From Geomesophilobacter sediminis (lineage in GTDB: Bacteria; Desulfobacterota; Desulfuromonadia; Geobacterales; Geobacteraceae), in the NCBI RefSeq assembly GCF_016458275.1, contig NZ_JAEMHM010000022.1:41291-105290 (forward strand): 64,000 nucleotides of DNA. The letters run 5' to 3'. The position numbers were made by a program, and so were the translations under genes. Position 1 is the stretch's first letter. Each line of letters begins with the position of its first letter. This document shows positions 8,355 to 17,245 of the stretch, in pieces. The notes under the pieces are model-generated. The model made no database searches, was not told the origin of the DNA, and saw only the letters and a program-made list of their open reading frames with translations.

Positions 8355-9821
8355 TTACCTGGCCGCGGCGGAGTCCTGCTTGCGAAGGTACATGCTCACT
8401 GAAGGGTCAGGGGCGGGGAGTTTGCGGTAACCGGTTTCCAGTATGTCTGCCACGAAGGGAGGCGGCTGGGGGTAGTCCCGGTTGGTCACGACGACCAGGC
8501 GCGGGCGGTTGGTGAAAAGGTCACGGCGGTACTGCTGCGCCATCACCGGTCCCAGCCGCGGCACGTCGAAAAGGGGAATCGTGTAGTGATAGCGGGAGCT
8601 GCTCTGGCGCCCGGAGCGGTAGTAGAGCTGGGAATCGTTACCCACCACGGCGATCCGGTCTCCCGGAGCGGTGTGCGTCTTGATGAAGGCAACGGTCCGC
8701 TCCAGCGCCGGCGCCGGGCGGTAGGCCTGGGCGACGAGCTCCCGCTGCAGGGCCAGCGGCCGCAGGGACAGCAGCAGCGCGGCCGCCAGTGCGACCCGCC
8801 GTCCGAGTTTCGGGGCCAAGGTGATCCGGTGCAGGACAAAGGCGAGGGCGATGTTGAGAAACGGCAGGATGATGATGGCGTAGTGCGCATAGTTGCGGCC
8901 GGAGAGGCCGCAGCTGACCACCAGGGTCAGCACGAGGCCCGCCAGAAGCGTCAGGTGGAGCGCCGGCCGGTCGCTCCCCCGGGTCGCCACGACCCAAACC
9001 GCGTAGAGGAAAAGGGGGAGGGTGGCCAGAGTGCGGTTGAGGTTGTGGATGGTGTAGTAGGTGCCGCGCGCCACCGAGGCGAGGGTGGGCGGGGCGTAGG
9101 ACCGGTTGAAATCCCAATAGCAGGCTACGGCGTCGGAAAGGATGCCCTGGTGCAGGGCGTACCAGAGGAAGGGGATCAGGACCAGGACCGCCGCCAGCCC
9201 CGCCGCGAGCGCCGCCACGGCCAGCTCCCGGTAGCGCTGCCGGTACAGGAGGGTTCCTGCCGCCGCGCTGCCGAAAACGAGCCAGGGGACCACCAGGTTG
9301 GGCTGGAGCAGGAGAGTCAACGTGCCGCAGGCCGCAAGGCCCATGGTTGCCGCGGCGGAGAAGGGACTCCCCTGTTGGAGGCGGGTGGTCCAGACGTACA
9401 GGGAAACCGCCAGCAGCGGCAGGGTGTAGAACTGGGACCCACCCCCCGGCTCCAATGCGCAGAGCGCGCCCAGGGACAATATCACCGCGAGGAGGGCGGC
9501 AAACGGAGTAGTCAGCCGCCGGGCAGTGAAATACATGGCGGCGGCGGCCGTGGACAACGCGGCGAGCTCCACCATCCAGATGCCGATGGTATCCCGGTTG
9601 AAAAGGTAGAGGCCGGCGGCGTGCAGCAGATGGAGGAGCGGTCCCTTGTGGTCGAACAGGTCCCGGTAGATCAACTCCCCGTCGAGCATCCGTTGGGCGC
9701 AGTAGGTGTAGACCCCAGGGTCGTAGGGGGCGTCGCCGTTGGCAAAAGGGGCGAATGTCTCCTGCAGCAGGACGAGAATGCAGGTAACGGCGATGACGAG
9801 CAGGGGGACCCTAGAGCGCAT
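8355..9821 (-). CDS. Multi-membrane glycosyltransferase-like protein (PMT_2 type)
   Basis: A 488-residue integral membrane protein. The N-terminal helix is followed by DAPYDPGVYTYCAQRMLDG and DHKGPLLHLLHA, the acidic loop and HKGP segment typical of the PMT_2/ArnT superfamily. About nine further helices and a periplasmic C-terminal domain (residues 390-488) follow. It overlaps the upstream acyltransferase end by 11 bases, so the two are co-transcribed. Likely role: adding a sugar to the surface glycan or lipid from a polyprenyl-phosphate donor. The substrate cannot be inferred. Confidence 0.7.
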   Translation of the reverse strand: MRSRVPLLVIAVTCILVLLQETFAPFANGDAPYDPGVYTYCAQRMLDGELIYRDLFDHKGPLLHLLHAAGLYLFNRDTIGIWMVELAALSTAAAAMYFTARRLTTPFAALLAVILSLGALCALEPGGGSQFYTLPLLAVSLYVWTTRLQQGSPFSAAATMGLAACGTLTLLLQPNLVVPWLVFGSAAAGTLLYRQRYRELAVAALAAGLAAVLVLIPFLWYALHQGILSDAVACYWDFNRSYAPPTLASVARGTYYTIHNLNRTLATLPLFLYAVWVVATRGSDRPALHLTLLAGLVLTLVVSCGLSGRNYAHYAIIILPFLNIALAFVLHRITLAPKLGRRVALAAALLLSLRPLALQRELVAQAYRPAPALERTVAFIKTHTAPGDRIAVVGNDSQLYYRSGRQSSSRYHYTIPLFDVPRLGPVMAQQYRRDLFTNRPRLVVVTNRDYPQPPPFVADILETGYRKLPAPDPSVSMYLRKQDSAAAR

Positions 9822-11028
9822 CGGTCGGGCTCCCGGCCCTGCCCCATGAAAACCATTCCTTCATTTTCCCCGCCACCTTCAAGTACCACTCCTTCCGCAT
9901 GCACGGCTTCTCGACCAGCGCGAACAGCGCGCATCCCACGCCAAGGACCGCGGGGAGCGCCGCCGCTGCGAGAACCACGAGCCGCACCCCGACCGGGAGC
10001 CCGGGCAACAGGCCGGCCCGCTCCAGAATGCGTCCGACGATGAAGATGACCGGGTAATGGTAGAGGTAGAGGGTGTAGCACATCCCGCCGACGATGTAGA
10101 TTGCCGGCCTGCTGAAGAATCGGTTACTCCAGGTGCCGCGGAAGGCGCAGTAGTAGGCGAGGAACATCGGGGCGGCGACGAACAGGTTGCCGGTCTTCCC
10201 CTGGGCATGCAGGAGAAAAACGGCGGGCCAGGCGAGCGCCGAGACGAGGTCCCATCGGTACGACTTCACGATCCCGTCCCGCCACTCGCCGAGGTAGAGG
10301 TCGACCAGCAGGAACCCGGTCAGGAAAAAGTGGGCGGAGGCCACGATGGAAAGGGTGAGCCGTGGGGTGTCCGGCATCCGGTAGGAAATCACGGCAAACA
10401 ACGCGATCAGCCCGAGCAGCAGCGAGCGGCGCGGCCACCGGGAGCGGATCAGGAAAACCGCCGCGATCAGCGGCGCCAGCACGTAGAACTGGAGTTCCAC
10501 CTCCAGAGACCAGGCGACGAAGTTCACCGCGCTCATCTGGGCGTAGATCTGGGAGTGGAGATAGCCGAGGCTGGCCGCGAGGTGGGGGAGGAGTTCGCGA
10601 TAACTGAGATGGATGACGGAGGCGGAAAAGGGGAATAGCAGCAGCAGGGAAAGGATGTAGGGGGGCTCCAGCCGGGTGAGGCGCCTGAGGTAATAGGAGC
10701 GGAGGGTGGGACGGGTTGCCTGTCCCAGGTACCCCCGGGCGAAGGGGAGCGCGATGATGAAGCCGCTGATGACGAAGAAGAGTTGGACCCCGAGGTCGCC
10801 GGTCATCAGCACCGCGGCCAGCGGGTCGGCATCCACCTCGGCAGGATTTTTGCGGGACACGAAGGTGTAGACGTGAAAAAGGACGACGGAGAAGATGGCG
10901 ATGAAGCGCAGCCCGTCGATGACCGGGATGAACTGCCCCGAGCTCGTCTCGCGTGAGGCGTGGCGCACCAACCAGGCCGCCCACTTGCCTCTCGGTGCTG
11001 CCGCACGTTCTTGGGAGATTTTTCCCAC
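9811..11028 (-). CDS. Acyltransferase 3 family (OafA/YrhL-like) membrane protein
   Basis: An integral membrane enzyme that O-acylates (often acetylates) surface sugars. Visible: SGQFIPVIDGLRFIAI with the FHVY helix, GDLGVQLFFVISGFIIALPFA, the arginine motif LRRLTRLEPPYI, and NFVAWSLEVELQFY, all standard for the family, then the closing VEKPCMRKEW. It is a paralogue of 22919-24076. The start is uncertain: homology begins about 15 residues after GTG 11028, which I use; the frame stays open to an ATG at 11154. A possible sigma-54 promoter sits at 11181-11196. The 3' end overlaps the next gene by 11 bases. Confidence 0.85.
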   Translation of the reverse strand: MGKISQERAAAPRGKWAAWLVRHASRETSSGQFIPVIDGLRFIAIFSVVLFHVYTFVSRKNPAEVDADPLAAVLMTGDLGVQLFFVISGFIIALPFARGYLGQATRPTLRSYYLRRLTRLEPPYILSLLLLFPFSASVIHLSYRELLPHLAASLGYLHSQIYAQMSAVNFVAWSLEVELQFYVLAPLIAAVFLIRSRWPRRSLLLGLIALFAVISYRMPDTPRLTLSIVASAHFFLTGFLLVDLYLGEWRDGIVKSYRWDLVSALAWPAVFLLHAQGKTGNLFVAAPMFLAYYCAFRGTWSNRFFSRPAIYIVGGMCYTLYLYHYPVIFIVGRILERAGLLPGLPVGVRLVVLAAAALPAVLGVGCALFALVEKPCMRKEWYLKVAGKMKEWFSWGRAGSPTDAL

Positions 11029-11180
11029 CTTCCACCACCAGTGCCCGCATCGGGCATAAATAAAGGCGCAACCGGACCGACGGGGGCGGGCCGGTCGACA
11101 ACGGAAGGGGAACCGGGTAAACGACAGGACCGTCCGATGGCGCCGGTTGGGCATCCATCGCAGGTGCAGCTACCCTTTCA

Positions 11181-11196
11181 TGCAAAATTCGTGCGG
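11181..11196 (-). promoter_or_regulatory. Possible sigma-54-type promoter
   Basis: On the minus strand the sequence reads CCGCACGAATTTTGCA. The -12 element TTGCA is perfect and the -24 element keeps GCACG, but the GG pair is CG. An extra GTGCACGAAAT copy lies 5' of it, at 11197-11210 in minus orientation. It would drive the leftward acyltransferase unit. The region 11029-11355 around it holds no gene I can support. Confidence 0.35.
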
Positions 11197-11355
11197 ATTT
11201 CGTGCACATTTCGTCCTCATTTGCAAGGGCGCGGCAGCATTGCGGTTTTTTTCTTCACCGGGGTTTTGACGGGCGGTACAGCGGGTGGGAGGACGGCGCT
11301 TTGGCGGCAGGATGTGGCAAAACGGCTGCTTCAAGCTGCCGGGGGAGTCGGAGGA

Positions 11356-12609
11356 TCAGCCCTGGCGGCGGGAGAGGAGGCGCTGGTAGAGCGCCCGGTA
11401 CCTCTGGGTCATCGTCGGGAGGGAAAAGGTCGCCAGGACCTTCTGGCGGGCCCGCTCGCCCAACTGCCGGCGCCGTTGTGGGTCGGCGAGCACCCAGCCG
11501 ATTCCGGCGGCGAGATCGGCGGGGTCGTGGGCCCGGGCGAGATAGCCGTTCACCCTGTGATCGATGAGGTCGGGGACCCCACCCTGGTCGAAGGCCACGC
11601 ACGGGGTGCCGCAGGCCATCGCCTCCATCACGGTGAAGGGGAGGTTTTCCTGAAGGGACGGCAGGACGAAGACATCGGCCGCCGCATAGAGCCGGGCCAG
11701 GGCAGCGTCCTCGTTCTGCCAGCCGACGTAATGGGCGGGAATGCCGAGGTCGGGACGCGGCTCGCCCGGCGCGCCGCCGAAGACGACTACCTCCATTGCG
11801 GCGGCCGGGGCGGCTGCGGCGAGCTGTTGCAGGGCCTGGGTCAGCAGGTGAAATCCCTTGTTGGCGTCGCTGGTTACCCCTTTGGCGCCAAACAGGACGA
11901 GCATCTTGTCTTGGGGGAGGGAGAGCTCGCGCCGGGCCTGCTCCTGGGGGACGGGACGGTAGCGTTCCACGTCGATGCCGTTGGGGATCACCTCCACCGG
12001 CGCATCGCGGAACAGGGAGCTGAGCCGGGCGCGCTCCGCCATCCACCGGCTCGGGGCGACCAGGGTGAGGTCCAACCCGTTCCAAGCCGCTTTCTTGCGC
12101 CGCAACACCGCGGCCGACAGGTCGTCCGGCTGCCGGGAGCAAAGAACGGGACAGGCCCCGCAGGCGTCGGCGTAACGGGTGCACTCCCCGGGGAGGTAGC
12201 ACCCCCCGGTGAAAGGCCAGGAATCATGCATGGTCCAGACGATGGGGCGCCGGATTCGGGAAAGGGTTTCGATCCGCATCATGCGGGCCACCCAGTGGAG
12301 GTGGACGAGGTCCGGCGCGAATCGCTCGATCTGCGGGAGCAGGCGGTCGGGAAGGTATGCGGCGCAGAAGGGGCCGCGCAGCTTCGCGGGGCGGATGCCG
12401 AGGATGGCCTGTTCGATGGTGGGGCGGGCAAAGCCAAAGGCCCGGGCGAGCCGGTTGGCGGGACCGACCACGGCGGGGTCGGTTCCGAATTTGCGCTGCA
12501 CGTAGAGGGCGCCATCCACCCCTTGCGCCCGCATCCCGTGCAGCAGGCGGAGTGCGGCTTTGGCCGCACCCCCTTCGTTATCGGCGCCGTTGAGGTAGAG
12601 AACCTTCAT
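11356..12609 (-). CDS. Family 4 glycosyltransferase (GT-B)
   Basis: A 417-residue cytoplasmic retaining glycosyltransferase. It starts MKVLYLNGADNEGGAAKAA (acceptor-side glycine loop). It has a cysteine-rich stretch (CYLPGEC...CGACP) seen in many bacterial family 4 enzymes, APSRWMAERA, and the donor-side motif ENLPFTVMEAMACG, whose two Glu form EX7E. The C terminus is a normal GT1 domain. The start ATG 12609 is set by homology; the Shine-Dalgarno is weak (GGAG about 12 bases upstream). It lies between the acyltransferase and the UPF0489 gene on the same strand. Sugar specificity unknown. Confidence 0.85.
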   Translation of the reverse strand: MKVLYLNGADNEGGAAKAALRLLHGMRAQGVDGALYVQRKFGTDPAVVGPANRLARAFGFARPTIEQAILGIRPAKLRGPFCAAYLPDRLLPQIERFAPDLVHLHWVARMMRIETLSRIRRPIVWTMHDSWPFTGGCYLPGECTRYADACGACPVLCSRQPDDLSAAVLRRKKAAWNGLDLTLVAPSRWMAERARLSSLFRDAPVEVIPNGIDVERYRPVPQEQARRELSLPQDKMLVLFGAKGVTSDANKGFHLLTQALQQLAAAAPAAAMEVVVFGGAPGEPRPDLGIPAHYVGWQNEDAALARLYAAADVFVLPSLQENLPFTVMEAMACGTPCVAFDQGGVPDLIDHRVNGYLARAHDPADLAAGIGWVLADPQRRRQLGERARQKVLATFSLPTMTQRYRALYQRLLSRRQG

Positions 12610-12762
12610 CTGGGTGGGCAACTCCGTCCGGTAGGATGATTCGGCCGGCAGCAGTTGCCCGACGGGAAACCGCGGACCCGTCTTGCCGAAGGAAACTGGC
12701 CAGTTATACAACTTTTGCCGAGCTGCTGTCTACCGATAGGAGCGGGAGGGGGGATTTTCGCG

Positions 12763-13485
12763 TTAATGCAGACCCAACTCGTGCATCACCTTCAAGGTGG
12801 CACGGTCGAACTTGCTGTAGAGGCTCCACCAGCGGGACCCCTTTTCTTTGGGCGAGGGCGGAGGCTGCAGCCGGAGGGCGCGGGTGTGGAACTTGCGCTC
12901 CAACTGGGCGATGAACCCCTCGAACAGGTCCAGGTCCGGGTTGGAGTAGCCCGGCGAACGGGCGAGAAAGATCCGCTTGGGAGAGAATTGCCGATCGAGG
13001 ATCTGCGCGGTGAGCTGGCGTACCAGGTTGAGGTCGTAGTCGGCATGGGCGAGGCCGTCCCAGTCGATGTCGAGCTGCTCTTCCGGGAGGGGCCCCCCCC
13101 AGGATTCGAAGGTCTGCTCGACGTAGTCGATCGGTTGCCACTGCAACGACCGGCGGCGCCGGTAGGGGAGCGCGGTGAAGTCGGATTCGTATTTCACGCA
13201 GTGCACGTAGTCGTATTCCCGGCCGCCGAACTCGTCGTGCACCCAGCGGAGCTTGGTCACGATGCCGTTCATGATGGCATGGGAGAGGTAACTGCCGGAA
13301 TCGTTGCGGTGCACGTAGGGGATGTGCTTGGTGACGAAGCGTGCCCTTCCGGATCGCCGGTCGATCAGCAGCCCGCGCATGTCACAGTGGAAATCGATGT
13401 GACAGACGGAGAGGTTGCGCTCCTTGCGCTCCAGCCACAGATCGTAGATTTGACTGTGTTCTTCGGCAATGACCAGCTCAGTCAT
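12763..13485 (-). CDS. UPF0489 family protein, arginase-like metal-binding fold
   Basis: A 240-residue protein. It begins with an E-E-H motif, then CHIDFHCDM with H29, D31, H33 and D35, and later QLDIDWDG with D139, D141 and D143. These two acidic/His motifs resemble the metal-binding motifs of ureohydrolases (HxDxH and DxDxxD). IFLARSPGYSNPD near residue 175 matches the conserved ARSP.Y region of the UPF0489 family. No member has a firmly known reaction as far as I know. The start ATG 13485 is chosen because homology starts there. Position inside a glycan locus suggests a modifying hydrolase, but that is inference. Confidence 0.6.
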   Translation of the reverse strand: MTELVIAEEHSQIYDLWLERKERNLSVCHIDFHCDMRGLLIDRRSGRARFVTKHIPYVHRNDSGSYLSHAIMNGIVTKLRWVHDEFGGREYDYVHCVKYESDFTALPYRRRRSLQWQPIDYVEQTFESWGGPLPEEQLDIDWDGLAHADYDLNLVRQLTAQILDRQFSPKRIFLARSPGYSNPDLDLFEGFIAQLERKFHTRALRLQPPPSPKEKGSRWWSLYSKFDRATLKVMHELGLH

Positions 13486-13796
13486 CTTCTCGAATGCTCC
13501 TGGCGCGGCTCGGGATCGGGTCGCCCCGCGCGACGGCTGCAGTGCGGAGGGGGTCGCCCTGATTGAGGCACGCTGCGGGTTACTGGGGTGACGGGGGTAC
13601 CGAAAGGGCCGGTCCGCGGTGCTGCTTGCGGTGGCGATGGTGCTGCGAGGCGCAGTGTGGAGAGGAAATGTGGAGATAACGTGAAAGGACTGAGGATTCA
13701 GTGGGGAAACAATGAGGAAGAAATTAGGACGGAGGGGGGTGATTCGGTAGGGTGGGTGCGGCAAGAAGCCGGTGCTGGCGGTCGGTTATGGCGGGA
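13486..13796. other. 311-base intergenic gap
   Basis: Between the UPF0489 start and the deacetylase end. I see no conserved reading frame, RNA or clear promoter. It is G-rich on the plus strand. Confidence 0.4.
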
Positions 13797-14780
13797 TTAC
13801 CTGGTCCAAAATGCCCGCAGCCGTGGCACAAACTCCGCCAAATGCCAGTTCCGGACCAGGTGGCGCGGCACCTGGTAAGGATCGGTCCAGCGGTGTGCTT
13901 GGCCGGGGAAGTTGGACGCGACCTTGCGGAAGCCGGCCTCCCGGCAAAGCGCGATGCTGTCCCGGTTGTAGTGGCAGCGTCTGCCGTAGGGATAGGAGAA
14001 AACGGAGACCTCACCGCCGAGCCATTGCTCCAACTGGCGTTTCGAGGCGAGGATCTCCTCGCGCTGGGCGGGCTCGCTCAGCGCGGAGAGCCGGGAGTGG
14101 GTGACCGTGTGGGCGCCGATGGTGACCAGGCGGTTCGCCGCAAAGCGGCGCAGCTCCTCTACGGTAAGGGGGCGGTGCCGGTCGTCGCACCCCGGGACCG
14201 TGGCGCTCCAGCGGCGGATTTCGGTGCGGATCTCTTCCCGGTGCCCGGTCGGGGCCGCCACCAGATAGGGCACCAGTTCGCCGTAGAGCCGCTCCCGCTC
14301 TGCCGCCGTGCGGGTCGGCCAGAACCCCTTCCCCACGCCCGGGAGAGTCAGTTCTCCCGGGAGCTCCCGGTGTTCGACGAGGATGCGGTGCAGCTCATCC
14401 CACCAGAAGCCGCCGGTTGTTGCGATGGGACCGGTGCTCACGAAAAAGGTGGCCGGGACCTGGAACTCATCCAGGATGGGAAGCGCTTCCAGGAGGTTGT
14501 CGGCATAGCCGTCATCGAAGGTGATGCAGACCGCCGGCTTGGACACCGCATCCCAATCTTCCTCGAAACGCACGATCGGGAAATGCTCGGCAAGGTAGCC
14601 CAGGTGGGCGCGGAAATTTTCCGGGGTGACGGCCAAAAGCTCGGGATCTTCAGGGAGGGTGGTGACCCGGTGGTAGAGGAGCACGAGCACCGGGGGATCG
14701 ATGCGGTTGAGCACGGTCTTGATCGGGGTGAACACGGCCCTGCGTGCCAAGCCCAGGATTGCGCCGGCGCGTGGGGTCAT
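13797..14780 (-). CDS. Polysaccharide deacetylase (NodB/CE4 family)
   Basis: A 327-residue enzyme that removes N- or O-acetyl groups from a surface polysaccharide. Visible CE4 motifs: motif 1 TFDDGYADN (D89, D90), motif 2 HTVTH (H224, H228, metal ligands) and a downstream SYPYGRRCHYN corresponding to motif 3. VLLYHRV near residue 35 is the usual start of the domain. There is no clear signal peptide, though residues 1-30 are mildly hydrophobic and basic. The ATG overlaps the stop of the upstream methyltransferase as ATGA, which indicates translational coupling. Confidence 0.88.
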   Translation of the reverse strand: MTPRAGAILGLARRAVFTPIKTVLNRIDPPVLVLLYHRVTTLPEDPELLAVTPENFRAHLGYLAEHFPIVRFEEDWDAVSKPAVCITFDDGYADNLLEALPILDEFQVPATFFVSTGPIATTGGFWWDELHRILVEHRELPGELTLPGVGKGFWPTRTAAERERLYGELVPYLVAAPTGHREEIRTEIRRWSATVPGCDDRHRPLTVEELRRFAANRLVTIGAHTVTHSRLSALSEPAQREEILASKRQLEQWLGGEVSVFSYPYGRRCHYNRDSIALCREAGFRKVASNFPGQAHRWTDPYQVPRHLVRNWHLAEFVPRLRAFWTR

Positions 14781-15415
14781 GGCTGCGTTTGGTTGCGGTA
14801 GATGAAGAACCGCAGCGGGTGATGGTCGAATTCCCGGATTTTGAAGAAGTGGGCGCCGGCGATGACCTCATCGTGGAACTCGGGGTTGAAGTAGATGACG
14901 GTCGCCGGCCGGGGGCGGCGCGCCAGCGAGGCGCAGATGTTGTCCATGACCGCGCGCATCACAGCGCCGGGGAACGGGCTGAAAAAATAGAAGTAGTTGA
15001 AGTCGTCGAGGTCGGTGAAGTCGGCGGCGTCGGCCACCACCATCTCGACATTGGCGATGCCGAGCTTGGCGACGTTGTTTCGGGCAACCGCCACCAGCTC
15101 CGGCGCAATCTCCACCCCGAGGATCCGGGCGAAGGGATAGCGGGAAAGGGTGATCAGCGCCCCCCCCTTGCCGGAGCCGAAATCGATGACCGCGTCCCGG
15201 GCGGTGATCCCCAGCGCCCTCAGGACCCGGTGCAGGTGCAGACCGCCGGAGTTCGCGTAGTAGTGGCACCGGTCCTCGGGGAGCTGCAACTCGTCGAGGT
15301 AGGTGTTCCTCAGGTCGATCTTCTGCCGGTGGATCCGGATGCGGAGGATGAACTCGCTCCACTCTCCGCAGGCAAGAAGGGACAAGGCGTTTTTGGCATC
15401 GAGCAGCATGCTCAT
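14777..15415 (-). CDS. Class I SAM-dependent methyltransferase
   Basis: A 212-residue Rossmann-fold methyltransferase. Motif I is VIDFGSGKGGALITL, followed by ILGVEIAPELV (acidic residue binding the SAM ribose) and VEMVVADAADF (motif III region). The start ATG 15415 follows GGAGTAACCCG; a longer open frame upstream overlaps the radical SAM gene and is not supported. It is followed by the deacetylase with a 4-base overlap. The acceptor is unknown; a sugar or glycolipid would fit the neighbourhood. Confidence 0.75.
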   Translation of the reverse strand: MSMLLDAKNALSLLACGEWSEFILRIRIHRQKIDLRNTYLDELQLPEDRCHYYANSGGLHLHRVLRALGITARDAVIDFGSGKGGALITLSRYPFARILGVEIAPELVAVARNNVAKLGIANVEMVVADAADFTDLDDFNYFYFFSPFPGAVMRAVMDNICASLARRPRPATVIYFNPEFHDEVIAGAHFFKIREFDHHPLRFFIYRNQTQP

Positions 15416-15438
15416 CGGGTTACTCCAGGATTCGGCAT

Positions 15439-17055
15439 CTAATGGTCCGGATGATCCTCGATCGGGTCGAGGTAGCCGCCCCTGCTCCGGGAGCGGGTCA
15501 GCTTGCCGATGATGCCGTTCCAGCCGCCAGCCAACGCATGCCGCACCGAGCTGCGGAAACCTTGATAGGCAATCCGCGCCGTCAGCAGGTTGCAGTTCGC
15601 TTTGCTGGAGTCCGCCCGGGCGGGAGAGCCGTTTCGGGCCAGGTATTCCTTGATGAACCGCGAAAACAGCCGCAACCTTTTCGCGCTGTTGCACCTTTCG
15701 TATTCATCCAGGGAGATGCCGGTGGTTGCTTCCCGCCAGGCACTCCAGGCCTCGATCAGTTCCGAAGGCTTAAGCCCCGGCAATTTGGCCAATTCGGCGT
15801 AATTTCTCCGGACGTAGATCAGGAAGGCCTCTCTGAACAGCTCCTTGGCCCTGATCATGTCGGTGTAGGAGAAGGTGCTGTTCTGGACGACGATGTGGGG
15901 CGGGGTCGGATGAAACAGCATGCCGTGCTCTCCGGCATTGTCGTGCAGGGCGCTCCCCGGCAGCAGCTGCAGCTCGAACACCTGCAGCTTGTCCGGAGCG
16001 AGATTCAACACGTAATCCATCGAGGTCTTGAAGGTGCTCAGACTGTCGCCGGGAAGACCGATGATCAGCTGGATGACGTAGTTTATCGGGCTCTTTCGAA
16101 GCAGGGCGATCCCCTGCTCGAATTTGGCGAAGTTCGTTTCCCTGCCGATGATCTTCAAGGTCGCCGGGTTGGTGGACTGCAGGCCGATTTCCAGGAAGCC
16201 GACCCCCGCTTGCTCCAGCAAGTCGATGGTTTCCTGATCCAGCAGTTCGGCGCGCAGTTCGGTGTTGATGGAGGCGGTTTTGTTTATGGAGCAGATGTAC
16301 TTCAGGATCTCCTTGGCCCTTTTGGGGTTGAGATTGAAGGTCGGGTCGGCAAGGTAGAGACGTTTGACCCCGGAATCGATGAGATGCTTGAGGTCCCTCT
16401 TTACCCGTTCCAGGGAAAAACAGCGTACCGACTTGAAGTTCTTGTGGTAGGAGCAGAAACCGCACTCGAAGGGACATCCTCTTTGGGTTTCGATGAGGAT
16501 GTCGTGCGATTCGCTGTAGGCCGCCGCGTCGAAGGGGGAGGGGATGTCGTCCAAATCCGCGATGAGCGGCCGGGGCGGATTGGTTCTTATTTCCCCGTCG
16601 ACCCGATAGCTTATCCCCCGTACCTCCTCGATCGCCGGCTCGTCCTTCACGTAGTGTTTCAGAAGCTCGGCAAAGGTCTGTTCGCCTTCGCCCCGAACGA
16701 TCACGTCGACGCTTTGGTTTTCGGTCAGGATGCTGTCGGGGGTCGAGGTCACCTGAGGGCCTCCCAGCACGATCTTTAGCGCCGGGTTCAGGCCTTTCAG
16801 GAGGTGGGTGATGCCGAGGATCTTCTTGATGTTCCAGATGTAGCAGGAAAAGGCGATTACATCAGGGTTTCGCCGGAGCAGGTCGTGGATGATGTGGTTG
16901 GAAGCCTCAACCGTGTTGTAATTCTCGATTGAGATATCAACGTCGTCACCCAGCTCTTTCTTTGCGTAGGCTTTGAGGTAGTGTAAGGAAAGGGGATAAT
17001 AGTAGTTCTGGTTGAAACCGGTGGTCTGATAGATTGATACGAGAATTGACTTCAT
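15439..17055 (-). CDS. B12-binding-type radical SAM protein (DUF4080-like)
   Basis: A 538-residue protein. Residues 1-135 look like a cobalamin-binding domain (KIVLGGPQVTSTPD, VIVRGEGEQTFAELL). The radical SAM core has CX3CX2C as RGCPFECGFCSYH with C194, C198 and C201 to bind the 4Fe-4S cluster. The canonical DxHxxG of B12 binding is not visible. The C-terminal 180 residues (LLPGSALHDNA, SAWREATTG) match the arrangement of DUF4080-type proteins. It is co-directional with the glycan genes but 24 bases before the methyltransferase. A methylation or rearrangement of a sugar or lipid is possible; the substrate is unknown. Confidence 0.75.
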   Translation of the reverse strand: MKSILVSIYQTTGFNQNYYYPLSLHYLKAYAKKELGDDVDISIENYNTVEASNHIIHDLLRRNPDVIAFSCYIWNIKKILGITHLLKGLNPALKIVLGGPQVTSTPDSILTENQSVDVIVRGEGEQTFAELLKHYVKDEPAIEEVRGISYRVDGEIRTNPPRPLIADLDDIPSPFDAAAYSESHDILIETQRGCPFECGFCSYHKNFKSVRCFSLERVKRDLKHLIDSGVKRLYLADPTFNLNPKRAKEILKYICSINKTASINTELRAELLDQETIDLLEQAGVGFLEIGLQSTNPATLKIIGRETNFAKFEQGIALLRKSPINYVIQLIIGLPGDSLSTFKTSMDYVLNLAPDKLQVFELQLLPGSALHDNAGEHGMLFHPTPPHIVVQNSTFSYTDMIRAKELFREAFLIYVRRNYAELAKLPGLKPSELIEAWSAWREATTGISLDEYERCNSAKRLRLFSRFIKEYLARNGSPARADSSKANCNLLTARIAYQGFRSSVRHALAGGWNGIIGKLTRSRSRGGYLDPIEDHPDH

Positions 17056-17245
17056 CTTAGCCCGCCATCTGCACGTTTCATTTTCATGTCAGGTCCATTT
17101 ACAACTGGCTCAGCAGTTAGATCAATGGCAATACAGGTTCGGAGCTGAGACAGGTTGTGGGGGTAATATGTCAAAAACGTAATGTAACCAAAGGGTTTCT
17201 GCGTCTGTACTCTAGCACCATTCCTTGGTGAGTAATAGAACTTTT

